Counted from the stretch's first letter, positions 1-5,562 are shown. The stretch is DNA of 5,655 nt from Anaeromyxobacteraceae bacterium (GCA_027349605.1 DAIEMM010000407.1:1-5655); one strand, 5' to 3'. Translations and numbers: made by a program. The notes: generated by a model from the sequence alone, not told the origin.

Positions 1-78
1 TATGACATCATGCGCGAGGCCATGGAGGGATCCGGGTGGCGGGGCTGCCTCGAGGCCGACGACGGCGACGACGACTAG
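1..78 (+). CDS. C-terminal end of an unidentified protein (partial)
   Basis: Reading frame 1 is open from the window edge to a TAG stop at 76-78 and gives 25 residues, beginning YDIMREAMEG and ending in the acidic tail EADDGDDD. The gene starts outside the window and too little is visible to name a family. An acidic, low-complexity C-terminus is common in soluble proteins and says nothing about function. The stop overlaps the stop of the convergent zinc-ribbon gene by four bases (CTAG at 75-78). I call it real because the frame ends exactly where the well-supported opposite gene ends, and because a hairpin follows 11 bases later. Frame choice could be wrong, since the fragment is so short. 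Confidence 0.5.
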   Translation, partial: YDIMREAMEGSGWRGCLEADDGDDD

Positions 79-428
79 ACGCGCGCGCGTCCCGCCACGG
101 CCATGGCGGGAACGGCGGAGGGCGGGGCGTGACGGACGCCATCGGCCTCGACACGCGCGAACCATCGCGCGGCCCGCCCCTTGAGCTCACGCCAGCGCTG
201 GTCGTCGGGCGACGCCTCGGGAACGGGTACGCCGGCAAGGTGCCCGGCGGACGGTCGCGCAGTGGACGGCACCCGGCGCCCGAGCGCGCCGCGCTCGAAG
301 ACCTCGCCGTATGCCGAGCAGAGCGTCCGCTTGCAGAACGGGCACTGGTAGTAACGGGTGGGGGAACCAGCGGCGCACCAGCTCGTCATGAGGACGCCGC
401 ACTGCGTGCACTCGACAGGCGATTCCAT
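75..428 (-). CDS. Small six-cysteine zinc-ribbon protein, function unknown
   Basis: The 117-residue product starts with ATG at 426-428. Its first 40 residues carry six cysteines: CTQC (C7, C10), C18, CPFC (C29, C32) and C37. The two CxxC knuckles 18 residues apart are the signature of a zinc ribbon, with C18 and C37 as extra possible ligands. The rest (about 45-117) is Arg-, Ala- and Pro-rich with no motif I recognise, and the last 25 residues look disordered. There is no signal peptide or membrane segment, so it is probably cytoplasmic. Zinc ribbons of this sort bind nucleic acid or protein, but a specific role cannot be given. It is divergent from the aminotransferase gene, with a 49-bp gap, and convergent with the gene ending at 78. 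No Shine-Dalgarno sequence precedes the ATG. The spaced cysteines argue strongly that this strand, not the overlapping plus-strand frame at 36-455, is coding. Confidence 0.72.
   Translation of the reverse strand: MESPVECTQCGVLMTSWCAAGSPTRYYQCPFCKRTLCSAYGEVFERGALGRRVPSTARPSAGHLAGVPVPEASPDDQRWRELKGRAARWFARVEADGVRHAPPSAVPAMAVAGRARV
90..111 (+). terminator. Hairpin after the first gene, possible T-less terminator
   Basis: An 8-bp perfect inverted repeat, TCCCGCCA at 90-97 and TGGCGGGA at 104-111, has a 6-base loop and begins 11 bases after the stop of the partial plus-strand gene. No T-tract follows, so it is not a textbook intrinsic terminator. It lies within the 3' coding end of the opposite zinc-ribbon gene. 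Hairpins of this size also occur by chance in DNA this rich in G+C. Confidence 0.3.
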
Positions 429-456
429 TTGCCATCCGGTGATATCGGCTCATGAT
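429..456 (+). promoter_or_regulatory. Possible sigma-70-type promoter for the aminotransferase cluster
   Basis: TTGCCA (429-434, five of six to the -35 consensus) and CATGAT (451-456, four of six to the -10) are separated by 16 bases and point into the aminotransferase gene, leaving a short leader before the ATG at 478. This element overlaps the candidate minus-strand promoter in the same 49-bp gap, so the two could not be fully occupied at once. Weak evidence, from consensus matching only. Confidence 0.28.
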
Positions 457-467
457 CCCCTCGTCAA
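439..467 (-). promoter_or_regulatory. Possible sigma-70-type promoter for the zinc-ribbon gene
   Basis: Reading the minus strand, TTGACG (467-462, five of six matches to the -35 consensus) is followed after 17 bases by TATCAC (444-439, four of six to the -10). Transcription would begin within a few bases of the ATG at 428, giving an almost leaderless mRNA. That would fit the missing Shine-Dalgarno sequence. The call rests on consensus matching alone. Confidence 0.3.
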
Positions 468-477
468 GAAACCGGCC

Positions 478-1407
478 ATGAACGCGACGGTGAGCATCGA
501 CGGCGTACTCGTCCCGGCCGGGGAGGCCCGGGTCTCGGTCTTCGACCGGGGGTTCCTGTACGGGGACAGCGTCTACGAGGTGATCCGCACCTACGGTCTC
601 GAGCCCTTCGAGGTCGTCCCGCACCTCGCCCGGCTGGCCGCCTCGGCGGAACGGATCTCGCTCCGGCTCCCCTGGCCAGGCGAGCGGACCGCTCGGGAGA
701 TCCGCCGGGTGGTCGATGCCTCCGGGAGCGAGGCCACCGGCGACCCGGGCGCGGCGCCGTGGAACTCCGGCGAACGCTCCGTACGGATCGTCGTCACCCG
801 CGGCAGCGGCGAGATGGGGCTCGACCCCAGCCTGGCCACCGAGCCGACCGTCGTGATCCTCGCGCTCCCGTTGCAGGGCCCTCCGCTCTCGGCGTACCGC
901 CAGGGAGTCCCGGCCTGGCCTTTTGGAGGTCCGGGCGGTCCGGGCAGGGGCGGCGACCCCGCGGCCAAGACCGGGGAGCACCTCTTCCACGTGCTGGCGG
1001 TGCGGGAAGCCCGGCGGCACGGGGCCCAGGAGGCGCTCCTGGTGGACCGGTACGGATGCGTGACCGAGGGAGCCAGCTCGAACGTCTTCGCCGTCCGGGG
1101 GGGCGTGCTCGAGACCCCGCCGCTCGAGGCCGGGCTCCTGGCGGGCGTGACCCGCGCCGTGGTCCTCGACCTGGCCCGCAGGCTCGGGATTCCCGTCCGG
1201 GAGCAGCCCCTGCCCCTCGTGAGCCTCGAGCGCGCCGACGAGGCCTTCCTCACCTCGACGGTCCGGGAGGTCCTCCCCGTGGTCCGGGTCGGGGACCGCC
1301 AGGTCGGGCCCGGCACCCCGGGCCCCGTGACGGTCCGGATCCACGCTGCGTTCCGGGAGCGGGCCGGCGGTGGTCACAAACCTGGAAAGGTCGCCCGCCC
1401 GGGGTAG
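478..1407 (+). CDS. PLP-dependent class IV aminotransferase (BCAT / D-amino acid aminotransferase / aminodeoxychorismate lyase family)
   Basis: The 309-residue product has the family landmarks in order: DRGFLYGDSVYEV (23-35), the probable PLP lysine K164, EALLVD (185-190), VTEGASSNVF (195-204, E197 expected at the pyridine nitrogen), TPPLEAGLLAGVTR (213-226) and TSTVREVLPV (259-268). Known members transfer amino groups between branched-chain or D-amino acids and 2-oxo acids, or cleave aminodeoxychorismate to 4-aminobenzoate. The sequence does not decide which, and the length fits all three. Start: the ATG at 478 places the usual strand (VSIDGVLVPAGEA) at the N-terminus; the in-frame ATG at 358 would add 40 residues unlike the family and run through the opposite gene. 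No clear Shine-Dalgarno sequence is visible. It is first in a tight cluster, 20 bp ahead of the HAMP gene. Odd points: a Gly/Pro-rich stretch (about 149-162) just before K164, and KTGEHLF where BCATs usually have KSLNYLN. Confidence 0.88.
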   Translation: MNATVSIDGVLVPAGEARVSVFDRGFLYGDSVYEVIRTYGLEPFEVVPHLARLAASAERISLRLPWPGERTAREIRRVVDASGSEATGDPGAAPWNSGERSVRIVVTRGSGEMGLDPSLATEPTVVILALPLQGPPLSAYRQGVPAWPFGGPGGPGRGGDPAAKTGEHLFHVLAVREARRHGAQEALLVDRYGCVTEGASSNVFAVRGGVLETPPLEAGLLAGVTRAVVLDLARRLGIPVREQPLPLVSLERADEAFLTSTVREVLPVVRVGDRQVGPGTPGPVTVRIHAAFRERAGGGHKPGKVARPG

Positions 1408-1417
1408 ATTCGGCGTC

Positions 1418-1423
1418 GGAGGT
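1418..1423 (+). promoter_or_regulatory. Ribosome binding site that fixes the HAMP-protein start
   Basis: GGAGGT lies four bases before the ATG at 1428. The second in-frame ATG at 1455 has no comparable purine run at the right distance, so 1428 is preferred. Confidence 0.6.
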
Positions 1424-1427
1424 CGAG

Positions 1428-1958
1428 ATGATCGGCGAAGGCGACGATTCGGGCATGAGCAAGCGGCGGCTGCGCAACTTCCTCGTTCACCCGGGCATCC
1501 AGCTTCGCCTGGTCAGCTACATGCTGCTCGTGGCCACCGCCATCGGCAGCGGCCTCTCGGTGATGGTGTGGACCGCCGGGCAGGAGGCGGGCCCCGGGCT
1601 CGTGGTCGGGGCAGCCCTGGCGGGCGCCGTTCCCGGACTCCTCGTGCTCGCCGTCATCCTCACCCACCGCGTGGCGGGCCCCGCCGTGGCGCTGGCGCAC
1701 ACCTGCCGGCGCGTGGGCGCAGGAGACCTCTCGCTGCCCCGCCCGCTGCGCCGTCGCGACCTGCTCATCGACCTCGCCGACGAGGTGGCACTCATGGTGG
1801 AGGGACTCCGGGAGCAGGAGGCCGAGGAGCGCGCGCTGCTCGCGGACGCCGCCAACCGGCTCCGCCGCGCCGGGGAGTTCGCCGGCGGGAGCGACATCGC
1901 GACGCGCCTCGAGGTGCTGGCCACCCGCAAGAGCCAGCGTCTCGGCCTCTTCGCGTGA
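1428..1958 (+). CDS. Small inner-membrane protein with a HAMP-like linker
   Basis: The 176-residue product has a basic N-terminus (SKRRLRNFL, 11-19) and two hydrophobic helices at about 26-49 and 58-79, joined by a short loop. A cytoplasmic segment at about 80-133 matches the HAMP pattern: HRVAGPAVALAHTCRRVGAGDLSLP followed by DLADEVALMVEGLREQE. The remainder is a charged, probably helical tail ending at residue 176. HAMP domains normally relay a signal from a periplasmic sensor to a kinase, cyclase or methyl-accepting module. Here both the sensor (loop of roughly 8 residues) and any recognisable output domain are missing. A start at 1455 (167 residues) is possible, but GGAGGT favours 1428. 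The stop codon overlaps the GTG of the SpoIID gene (GTGA), implying translational coupling and probably a joint role at the envelope. Function not known. Confidence 0.78.
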   Translation: MIGEGDDSGMSKRRLRNFLVHPGIQLRLVSYMLLVATAIGSGLSVMVWTAGQEAGPGLVVGAALAGAVPGLLVLAVILTHRVAGPAVALAHTCRRVGAGDLSLPRPLRRRDLLIDLADEVALMVEGLREQEAEERALLADAANRLRRAGEFAGGSDIATRLEVLATRKSQRLGLFA

Positions 1959-3601
1959 CCGCCGGGCTCCTCGCCTCCATCGCCGCCGCCGCCCTCGCGG
2001 CGGCAGGGGAGCCCCCGGGGGGACTTCCGCCGCCCCTGCCGCCCCCGCTGCTCGCCGAGGCCTCCGTGCCGGGTGAGGAGCCGGTCCCCGGCGATCCCCT
2101 GGAGCTCCTCTGGAGCCATCGCCTCGAGTTCGCGGACGGGGAGCCGGTGGTCGCCATCCGGATCGCGGAGCAGCGCGACGAGATCGCCCTGGTTACGCGC
2201 GGGCCGACCGTCCTCCACCCACGCGGGGGTGCTCCGGTGACGCTTCCCGGGGGGACCCGGCTGCGCGCCCGCGTCCGGGGCGGAGTTCCGGCGCGCGTCG
2301 CCGTCCGGCCGCTGCTCGCACGCTTCGAGGCCGCCGATCGGATCGGCGTGGAGCGGGCGCGGGAAGCCTGGGCCTCCCGCGGGGTGCCGACGCTCACCCG
2401 GACCACCGGCGGGGTCTACGGGATCGCCGGGCACGTGATCGACAACCGCCGGACCCTGGTGCTCGCCTCCGGCTTCCACACCGAGGCCAGCGTGGCCGAG
2501 TTCGGCGCCGAGGCGTGGCGGCGGTGGGGGGAGCGGCCGGAGGCGAGCCCGGAGGTGGAGTCGCGCCCGGCCGGTTCGGTCGAGATCCTCGGCACCCGAG
2601 GACAGGTCCTGGGGAGCGGAGACCGGCTGGTCGTCGTGGAGGGCGCCGGGGACGGGGTCTCCGTCGACGGGAGGGGCTACCGGGGCGGGGTGCTCCTCAC
2701 GGTGGACGCCGGGGGCAAGCTTGCCGCCGTGCTCCTCGTCCCTCTTGAGGAGCTCCTGCGGGGACTCGTCCCGAGCGAGATGCCCGCCGGCTCGCCGGCC
2801 GAGGCGCTGCGGGCCCAGGCGGTGACCGCCCGTTCCAACGTCCTCGCACAGATCGGCACCCGCCACCTCGCGGATCCGTGGTCGATCTGCAGCGACGTGC
2901 ACTGCCAGGCCTACCGGGGAGAGGTGGCCCAGGTCGCCTCCACCGACGCCGCCGTCCGGTCCACCCGCGGGGAGGCCCTCTTCGACCTCGCGGGGGGACG
3001 GCTCGTCGACGGGGTGTACTCGGCCATGTGCGGCGGGCACGGCGAGGACAACGAGAAGGTGTGGGGCGGGACGCCCAACCCAAGCCTGCGGGGGCGGCCC
3101 GACCTGGGCGCCGCCGACGCGGCCAGGTGGGCGGGCGGACTCTCCTCGGAGGGGAGGGTGGCCGCCTTCATCGCCGCGGCTCCCGCAGCCTGGTGCTCCC
3201 GCGCGCCCGGTGCGAGGGGTGACCGCTACCGCTGGGAGCGGGTCCTCCCGCAGGCGGAGGTCGATCGGTTGCTCGGATCGCTCGGGGTCGGGGCGGTGGA
3301 CGACCTCGTCGTGGTCCGGCGAGGGTCGTCCGGCCGGGCCGTCTCACTCCGGGTGGACGGGGAGCGGGGGAGCGCCACCGTCCACGGGGAGCTCCGCATC
3401 CGCCGGCTGCTCGGCGACCTCCCCTCGGCGATGTTCGTGGTGGTCGCTGCTCCGGAGGGCTGGACCTTCCGGGGCGGGGGGTGGGGCCACGGCGTGGGCA
3501 TGTGCCAGTGGGGCGCCATCGGGCGCGCCGCGGCCGGCCAGGACTACCGGCGGATCCTCGGCGCCTACTTCTCCGGCGCCGAAGTCGCGCGCATCTACTA
3601 G
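1955..3601 (+). CDS. Exported SpoIID/LytB-domain protein (peptidoglycan-active)
   Basis: The 548-residue product starts at GTG 1955, overlapping the previous stop by four bases; no other in-frame start fits. Residues 1-17 form a hydrophobic Ala/Leu-rich signal-like segment, unusual in lacking Lys or Arg. A Pro-rich linker follows (about 19-48), then a region at about 50-200 whose stretch from ERAREAWASRG to EAWRRWG (133-191) loosely resembles a SPOR-type fold (inference). The SpoIID domain spans about 208-548: LEELLRGLVPSEMP (264-277, E275 in the place of the catalytic glutamate), AEALRAQAVTARS (282-294), CSDVHCQAYRGE (312-323), YSAMCGGHGEDNE (355-367) and GGGWGHGVGMCQWGA (507-521). SpoIID is a lytic transglycosylase that removes stem-stripped glycan in spore formers; non-sporulating bacteria carry homologues of the LytB amidase-enhancer type. 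The likely site of action is the periplasm. C312, C317 and C359 may form the metal or cysteine site reported for the family. Confidence 0.9.
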   Translation: MTAGLLASIAAAALAAAGEPPGGLPPPLPPPLLAEASVPGEEPVPGDPLELLWSHRLEFADGEPVVAIRIAEQRDEIALVTRGPTVLHPRGGAPVTLPGGTRLRARVRGGVPARVAVRPLLARFEAADRIGVERAREAWASRGVPTLTRTTGGVYGIAGHVIDNRRTLVLASGFHTEASVAEFGAEAWRRWGERPEASPEVESRPAGSVEILGTRGQVLGSGDRLVVVEGAGDGVSVDGRGYRGGVLLTVDAGGKLAAVLLVPLEELLRGLVPSEMPAGSPAEALRAQAVTARSNVLAQIGTRHLADPWSICSDVHCQAYRGEVAQVASTDAAVRSTRGEALFDLAGGRLVDGVYSAMCGGHGEDNEKVWGGTPNPSLRGRPDLGAADAARWAGGLSSEGRVAAFIAAAPAAWCSRAPGARGDRYRWERVLPQAEVDRLLGSLGVGAVDDLVVVRRGSSGRAVSLRVDGERGSATVHGELRIRRLLGDLPSAMFVVVAAPEGWTFRGGGWGHGVGMCQWGAIGRAAAGQDYRRILGAYFSGAEVARIY

Positions 3602-3628
3602 ACTGGCGCCACGAGACTGGCGCCACGA
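3601..3628. repeat. Perfect 14-bp tandem duplication between genes
   Basis: GACTGGCGCCACGA occurs twice head to tail, at 3601-3614 and 3615-3628; the first G is also the last base of the SpoIID stop codon. Each unit holds the 8-bp palindrome TGGCGCCA (3604-3611 and 3618-3625). Copy one can therefore pair with copy two as an 8-bp stem with a 6-base loop just after the stop. No T-tract follows. It could be a weak terminator, a dimeric protein site, or a recent slippage duplication. Confidence 0.85.
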
Positions 3629-3640
3629 CCCGTCACCCCT

Positions 3641-3645
3641 GGAGG
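3641..3645 (+). promoter_or_regulatory. Ribosome binding site of the acyl-CoA ligase gene
   Basis: GGAGG sits six bases before the ATG at 3652 and selects it over the in-frame ATGs at residues 5 and 6. Confidence 0.65.
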
Positions 3646-3651
3646 CATTCC

Positions 3652-5286
3652 ATGCGCGGACTGATGATGGACTACGAACTGACGCTGCTCCCGATCTTCG
3701 ATCGCGCAGGGAGGTACTTCCCCGACGTCGAGCTCGTCTCCCGATGGCCCGACAAGTCGATCCAGCGGACCACCTACGGGGAGTTCCACAAGCGGGTGCA
3801 AAAGCTCGCCAACGCGCTGGTGCGCCTGGGCCTGCAGCCGGGTGACCGCGTGGCCACGCTGGGCTGGAACCACTCCCGCCACCTGGAGGCCTACTTCGCC
3901 ATCCCGCTGGCCGGCGGCGTCCTGCACACCTTGAACCCACGCCTCTCGGGCCAGGACCTGGCCTACATCATGAATCACGCCGAGGACCGGTTCCTCCTGG
4001 TCGACGACGTGCTGCTCCCCGTCTACGAGCGCTTCCACAAGGACGTGAACCTCCGCGCGGTGGTGGTCTGGACCCACGGGCACCCCGCCCCCGACTTCGC
4101 GCTCGACTACGAGCAGATGATCGAGCCGGAGATGAACACCTTCTCCTTCCCGAACCTCGAGGAGGGGCAGGCGGCGGGGCTCTGCTACACCTCGGGCACC
4201 ACCGGGCGCCCCAAGGGCGTCGTCTACTCCCACCGCGCCCTGGTCCTGCACTCGATGGTGTCGGCGCTGCCCGACGCGCTGGGCCTCTCGTTCGGCGACG
4301 CCATGCTCCCGGTGGTCCCCATGTTCCACGTGAACGCCTGGGGCCTGCCCTTCACCGCCACCATGGTGGGGTCGAAGCAGGTCTTCCCGGGGCCCCACCT
4401 CGACGCCAAGAGCCTGCTCGACCTCTTCCAGCGCGAGAGGGTCACGCTCACCGCCGGCGTTCCCACCGTCTGGCTGGGCATCCTCGACGAGCTGGATCGG
4501 AACCCCGGGGTCTGGGACACCTCCTCCATCAAGGGCATGATCGTCGGCGGCGCGGCCGCGCCGAAGGCGATGATCGAGGGGTTCGAGAAGCGCCACGGGC
4601 TCCGCGTGATCCACGCCTGGGGCATGACCGAGACCACCCCCCTCGGAACCGTGGCCCGGCTCAAGCCGCACCTCGAGAAGGCCTCCGACGACGAGCGGCT
4701 TCGCATGCGTTCCGCGCAGGGTATTCCGGTTCCCTTCGTCGAGACCCGGGTCGTGGGGGAGAACGGCCCGGCCCCGCGGGACGGCAAGTCGATGGGCGAG
4801 CTGCAAGTCCGCGGCCCCTGGGTCGCGAAGAGCTACTTCCAGAACCCGGCCGAGGCCGACAAGTTCACCATGGACGGCTGGTTCCGCACGGGCGACATCG
4901 TCACCGTCGACGTGGAGGGCTACGTCCGCATCACCGACCGGTCCAAGGACCTCATCAAGTCGGGCGGGGAGTGGATCAGCTCGGTGGACCTGGAGAACGC
5001 CCTCATGGGGCACCCGGCGGTGAAGGAGGCGGCGGTGGTGGCGATCGCCCACCCGCGCTGGGGGGAGCGCCCGGTGGCGGCGGTCGTGCTGAAGGAGGGG
5101 GCCAAGGCCACGCCCGTGGAGCTGACCGAGTACCTGACGCCGCTCTTCGCCCGCTACTGGCTCCCCGACTCCTACGTCTACATGGACGCCATCCCGCGCA
5201 ATGCAACCGGCAAGTTCCTCAAGTCGGCGCTGCGCGAGCAGCTCAAGGATCACCGCTGGGAGGAGCCCGCGGTCCAGGCCCCGTAG
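3652..5286 (+). CDS. AMP-forming fatty acyl-CoA ligase, AlkK-like
   Basis: The 544-residue product is a full-length class I adenylate-forming enzyme, which activates a carboxylic acid with ATP to an acyl-AMP and then to acyl-CoA in the cytoplasm. Motifs in order: YTSGTTGRPKG (179-189, phosphate loop), VPMFHVNAWG (222-231), HAWGMTETTP (321-330), GWFRTGD (409-415), TDRSKDLIKSGGEWIS (428-443, hinge and C-terminal domain) and PRNATGK (515-521, K521 being the adenylation lysine). All key residues are intact. The LCYTSGTTG...VVYSHRALVLHS context and the LRMRSAQGIPVPFVETRVV segment (350-368) resemble medium/long-chain acyl-CoA ligases of the AlkK group and the related methylmercaptopropionate ligases; the substrate cannot be read from sequence. 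It lies 50 bp after the SpoIID gene with its own GGAGG and is probably a separate function. Its last 44 bp overlap the end of the convergent small membrane-protein ORF. Confidence 0.93.
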   Translation: MRGLMMDYELTLLPIFDRAGRYFPDVELVSRWPDKSIQRTTYGEFHKRVQKLANALVRLGLQPGDRVATLGWNHSRHLEAYFAIPLAGGVLHTLNPRLSGQDLAYIMNHAEDRFLLVDDVLLPVYERFHKDVNLRAVVVWTHGHPAPDFALDYEQMIEPEMNTFSFPNLEEGQAAGLCYTSGTTGRPKGVVYSHRALVLHSMVSALPDALGLSFGDAMLPVVPMFHVNAWGLPFTATMVGSKQVFPGPHLDAKSLLDLFQRERVTLTAGVPTVWLGILDELDRNPGVWDTSSIKGMIVGGAAAPKAMIEGFEKRHGLRVIHAWGMTETTPLGTVARLKPHLEKASDDERLRMRSAQGIPVPFVETRVVGENGPAPRDGKSMGELQVRGPWVAKSYFQNPAEADKFTMDGWFRTGDIVTVDVEGYVRITDRSKDLIKSGGEWISSVDLENALMGHPAVKEAAVVAIAHPRWGERPVAAVVLKEGAKATPVELTEYLTPLFARYWLPDSYVYMDAIPRNATGKFLKSALREQLKDHRWEEPAVQAP

Positions 5287-5530
5287 GGCCGAGGTGGAGG
5301 GTGTGGCGCCGCTCCCGGCGCCGCATCTGCCACGCCACCACTCCCGCGGTGAGGATCGCGAGCAGGCCCACGAGCGCCATCACCAAGGCGAGGCGGTCGC
5401 CCAGGACGCGGTCGGCCCCGGACAGCGAGAGCGAGGCACGCCGGGTCTCCCAGGCGCGCCACTCCATGAAGCCCCCTCCCACGAGGAGGAGGGCCACCCG
5501 CAAAAGAAGACGCCCGCGCGAGATCCGCAC
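5243..5530 (-). CDS. Small two-helix membrane protein, function unknown
   Basis: Read from GTG at 5528-5530, this gives 95 residues: basic N-terminus (RISRGR), helix one at about 8-24, a charged middle (EWRAWETRRASLSLSGADRVLGDR), helix two at about 47-68, then RRRERR and a Pro/Gly-rich tail. The arrangement suggests an inner-membrane hairpin with both ends in the cytoplasm. No family recognised. Start is uncertain. AGGAG at 5541-5537 lies six bases before the GTG. However, that GTG is inside a good minus-strand terminator hairpin, and the next codons include CTT CTT TTG, which are rare in this GC-rich DNA. An ATG at 5467, preceded by a GGGAGGGGG run, would give 74 residues and only one helix. 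The 3' end overlaps the ligase gene by 44 bp in convergent orientation. Real coding is likely but not certain. Confidence 0.5.
   Translation of the reverse strand: MRISRGRLLLRVALLLVGGGFMEWRAWETRRASLSLSGADRVLGDRLALVMALVGLLAILTAGVVAWQMRRRERRHTLHLGPTGPGPRAPPSGDP
5301..5326 (+). terminator. Strong hairpin after the ligase gene, possible T-less terminator
   Basis: Beginning 14 bases after the ligase stop, GGCGCCG (5305-5311) and CGGCGCC (5316-5322) form a perfect 7-bp stem with the 4-base loop CTCC. Four further pairs extend it to 5301 and 5326, two of them G-U. No T-run follows. On the other strand the same bases encode the basic RRRERRHTLH segment of the small membrane-protein ORF, so codon content could explain the symmetry. 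Confidence 0.4.
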
Positions 5531-5538
5531 GGGCGTCT
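5502..5538 (-). terminator. Intrinsic terminator of the right-edge minus-strand gene
   Basis: On the minus strand AGACGCCCG (5538-5530) and CGGGCGTCT (5516-5508) form a perfect 9-bp GC-rich stem. An inner 3-bp stem (5528-5526 with 5520-5518) closes a 5-base loop after one mismatch. The hairpin is followed at once by TCTTTT (5507-5502). It begins 24 bases after the stop at 5563, the usual place for a Rho-independent terminator. It is the only hairpin in the window with a T-tract. Confidence 0.65.
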
Positions 5539-5562
5539 CCTATCGCAGGCCGGGGCTCGGGT

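Noticed and set aside
36..455. 139-residue plus-strand open frame across the zinc-ribbon gene
   Set aside because: Arg/Gly-rich translation with no motif, while the opposite strand has ordered CxxC pairs.
358..477. 40-residue N-terminal extension of the aminotransferase from ATG 358
   Set aside because: It overlaps the start of the divergent gene and its sequence does not resemble the family N-terminus, which begins at ATG 478.
187..1377. 396-residue open frame on the minus strand opposite the aminotransferase
   Set aside because: The aminotransferase motifs are on the plus strand, and this frame would also run through the zinc-ribbon gene in another frame.
1517..3040. 507-residue open frame on the minus strand opposite the HAMP and SpoIID genes
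   Set aside because: It crosses two well-supported genes and its translation is low-complexity Pro/Gly/Arg/Ala with no motif.
1955..3601. Evidence for sporulation from the SpoIID domain
   Set aside because: SpoIID/LytB domains are widespread in non-sporulating bacteria and no other sporulation gene is present.
3598..5253. 551-residue open frame on the minus strand opposite the acyl-CoA ligase
   Set aside because: It mirrors the ligase, whose adenylate-forming motifs are complete. The antisense product is His/Val/Gly/Arg-rich without domains, as expected when GC-rich third positions suppress stops.
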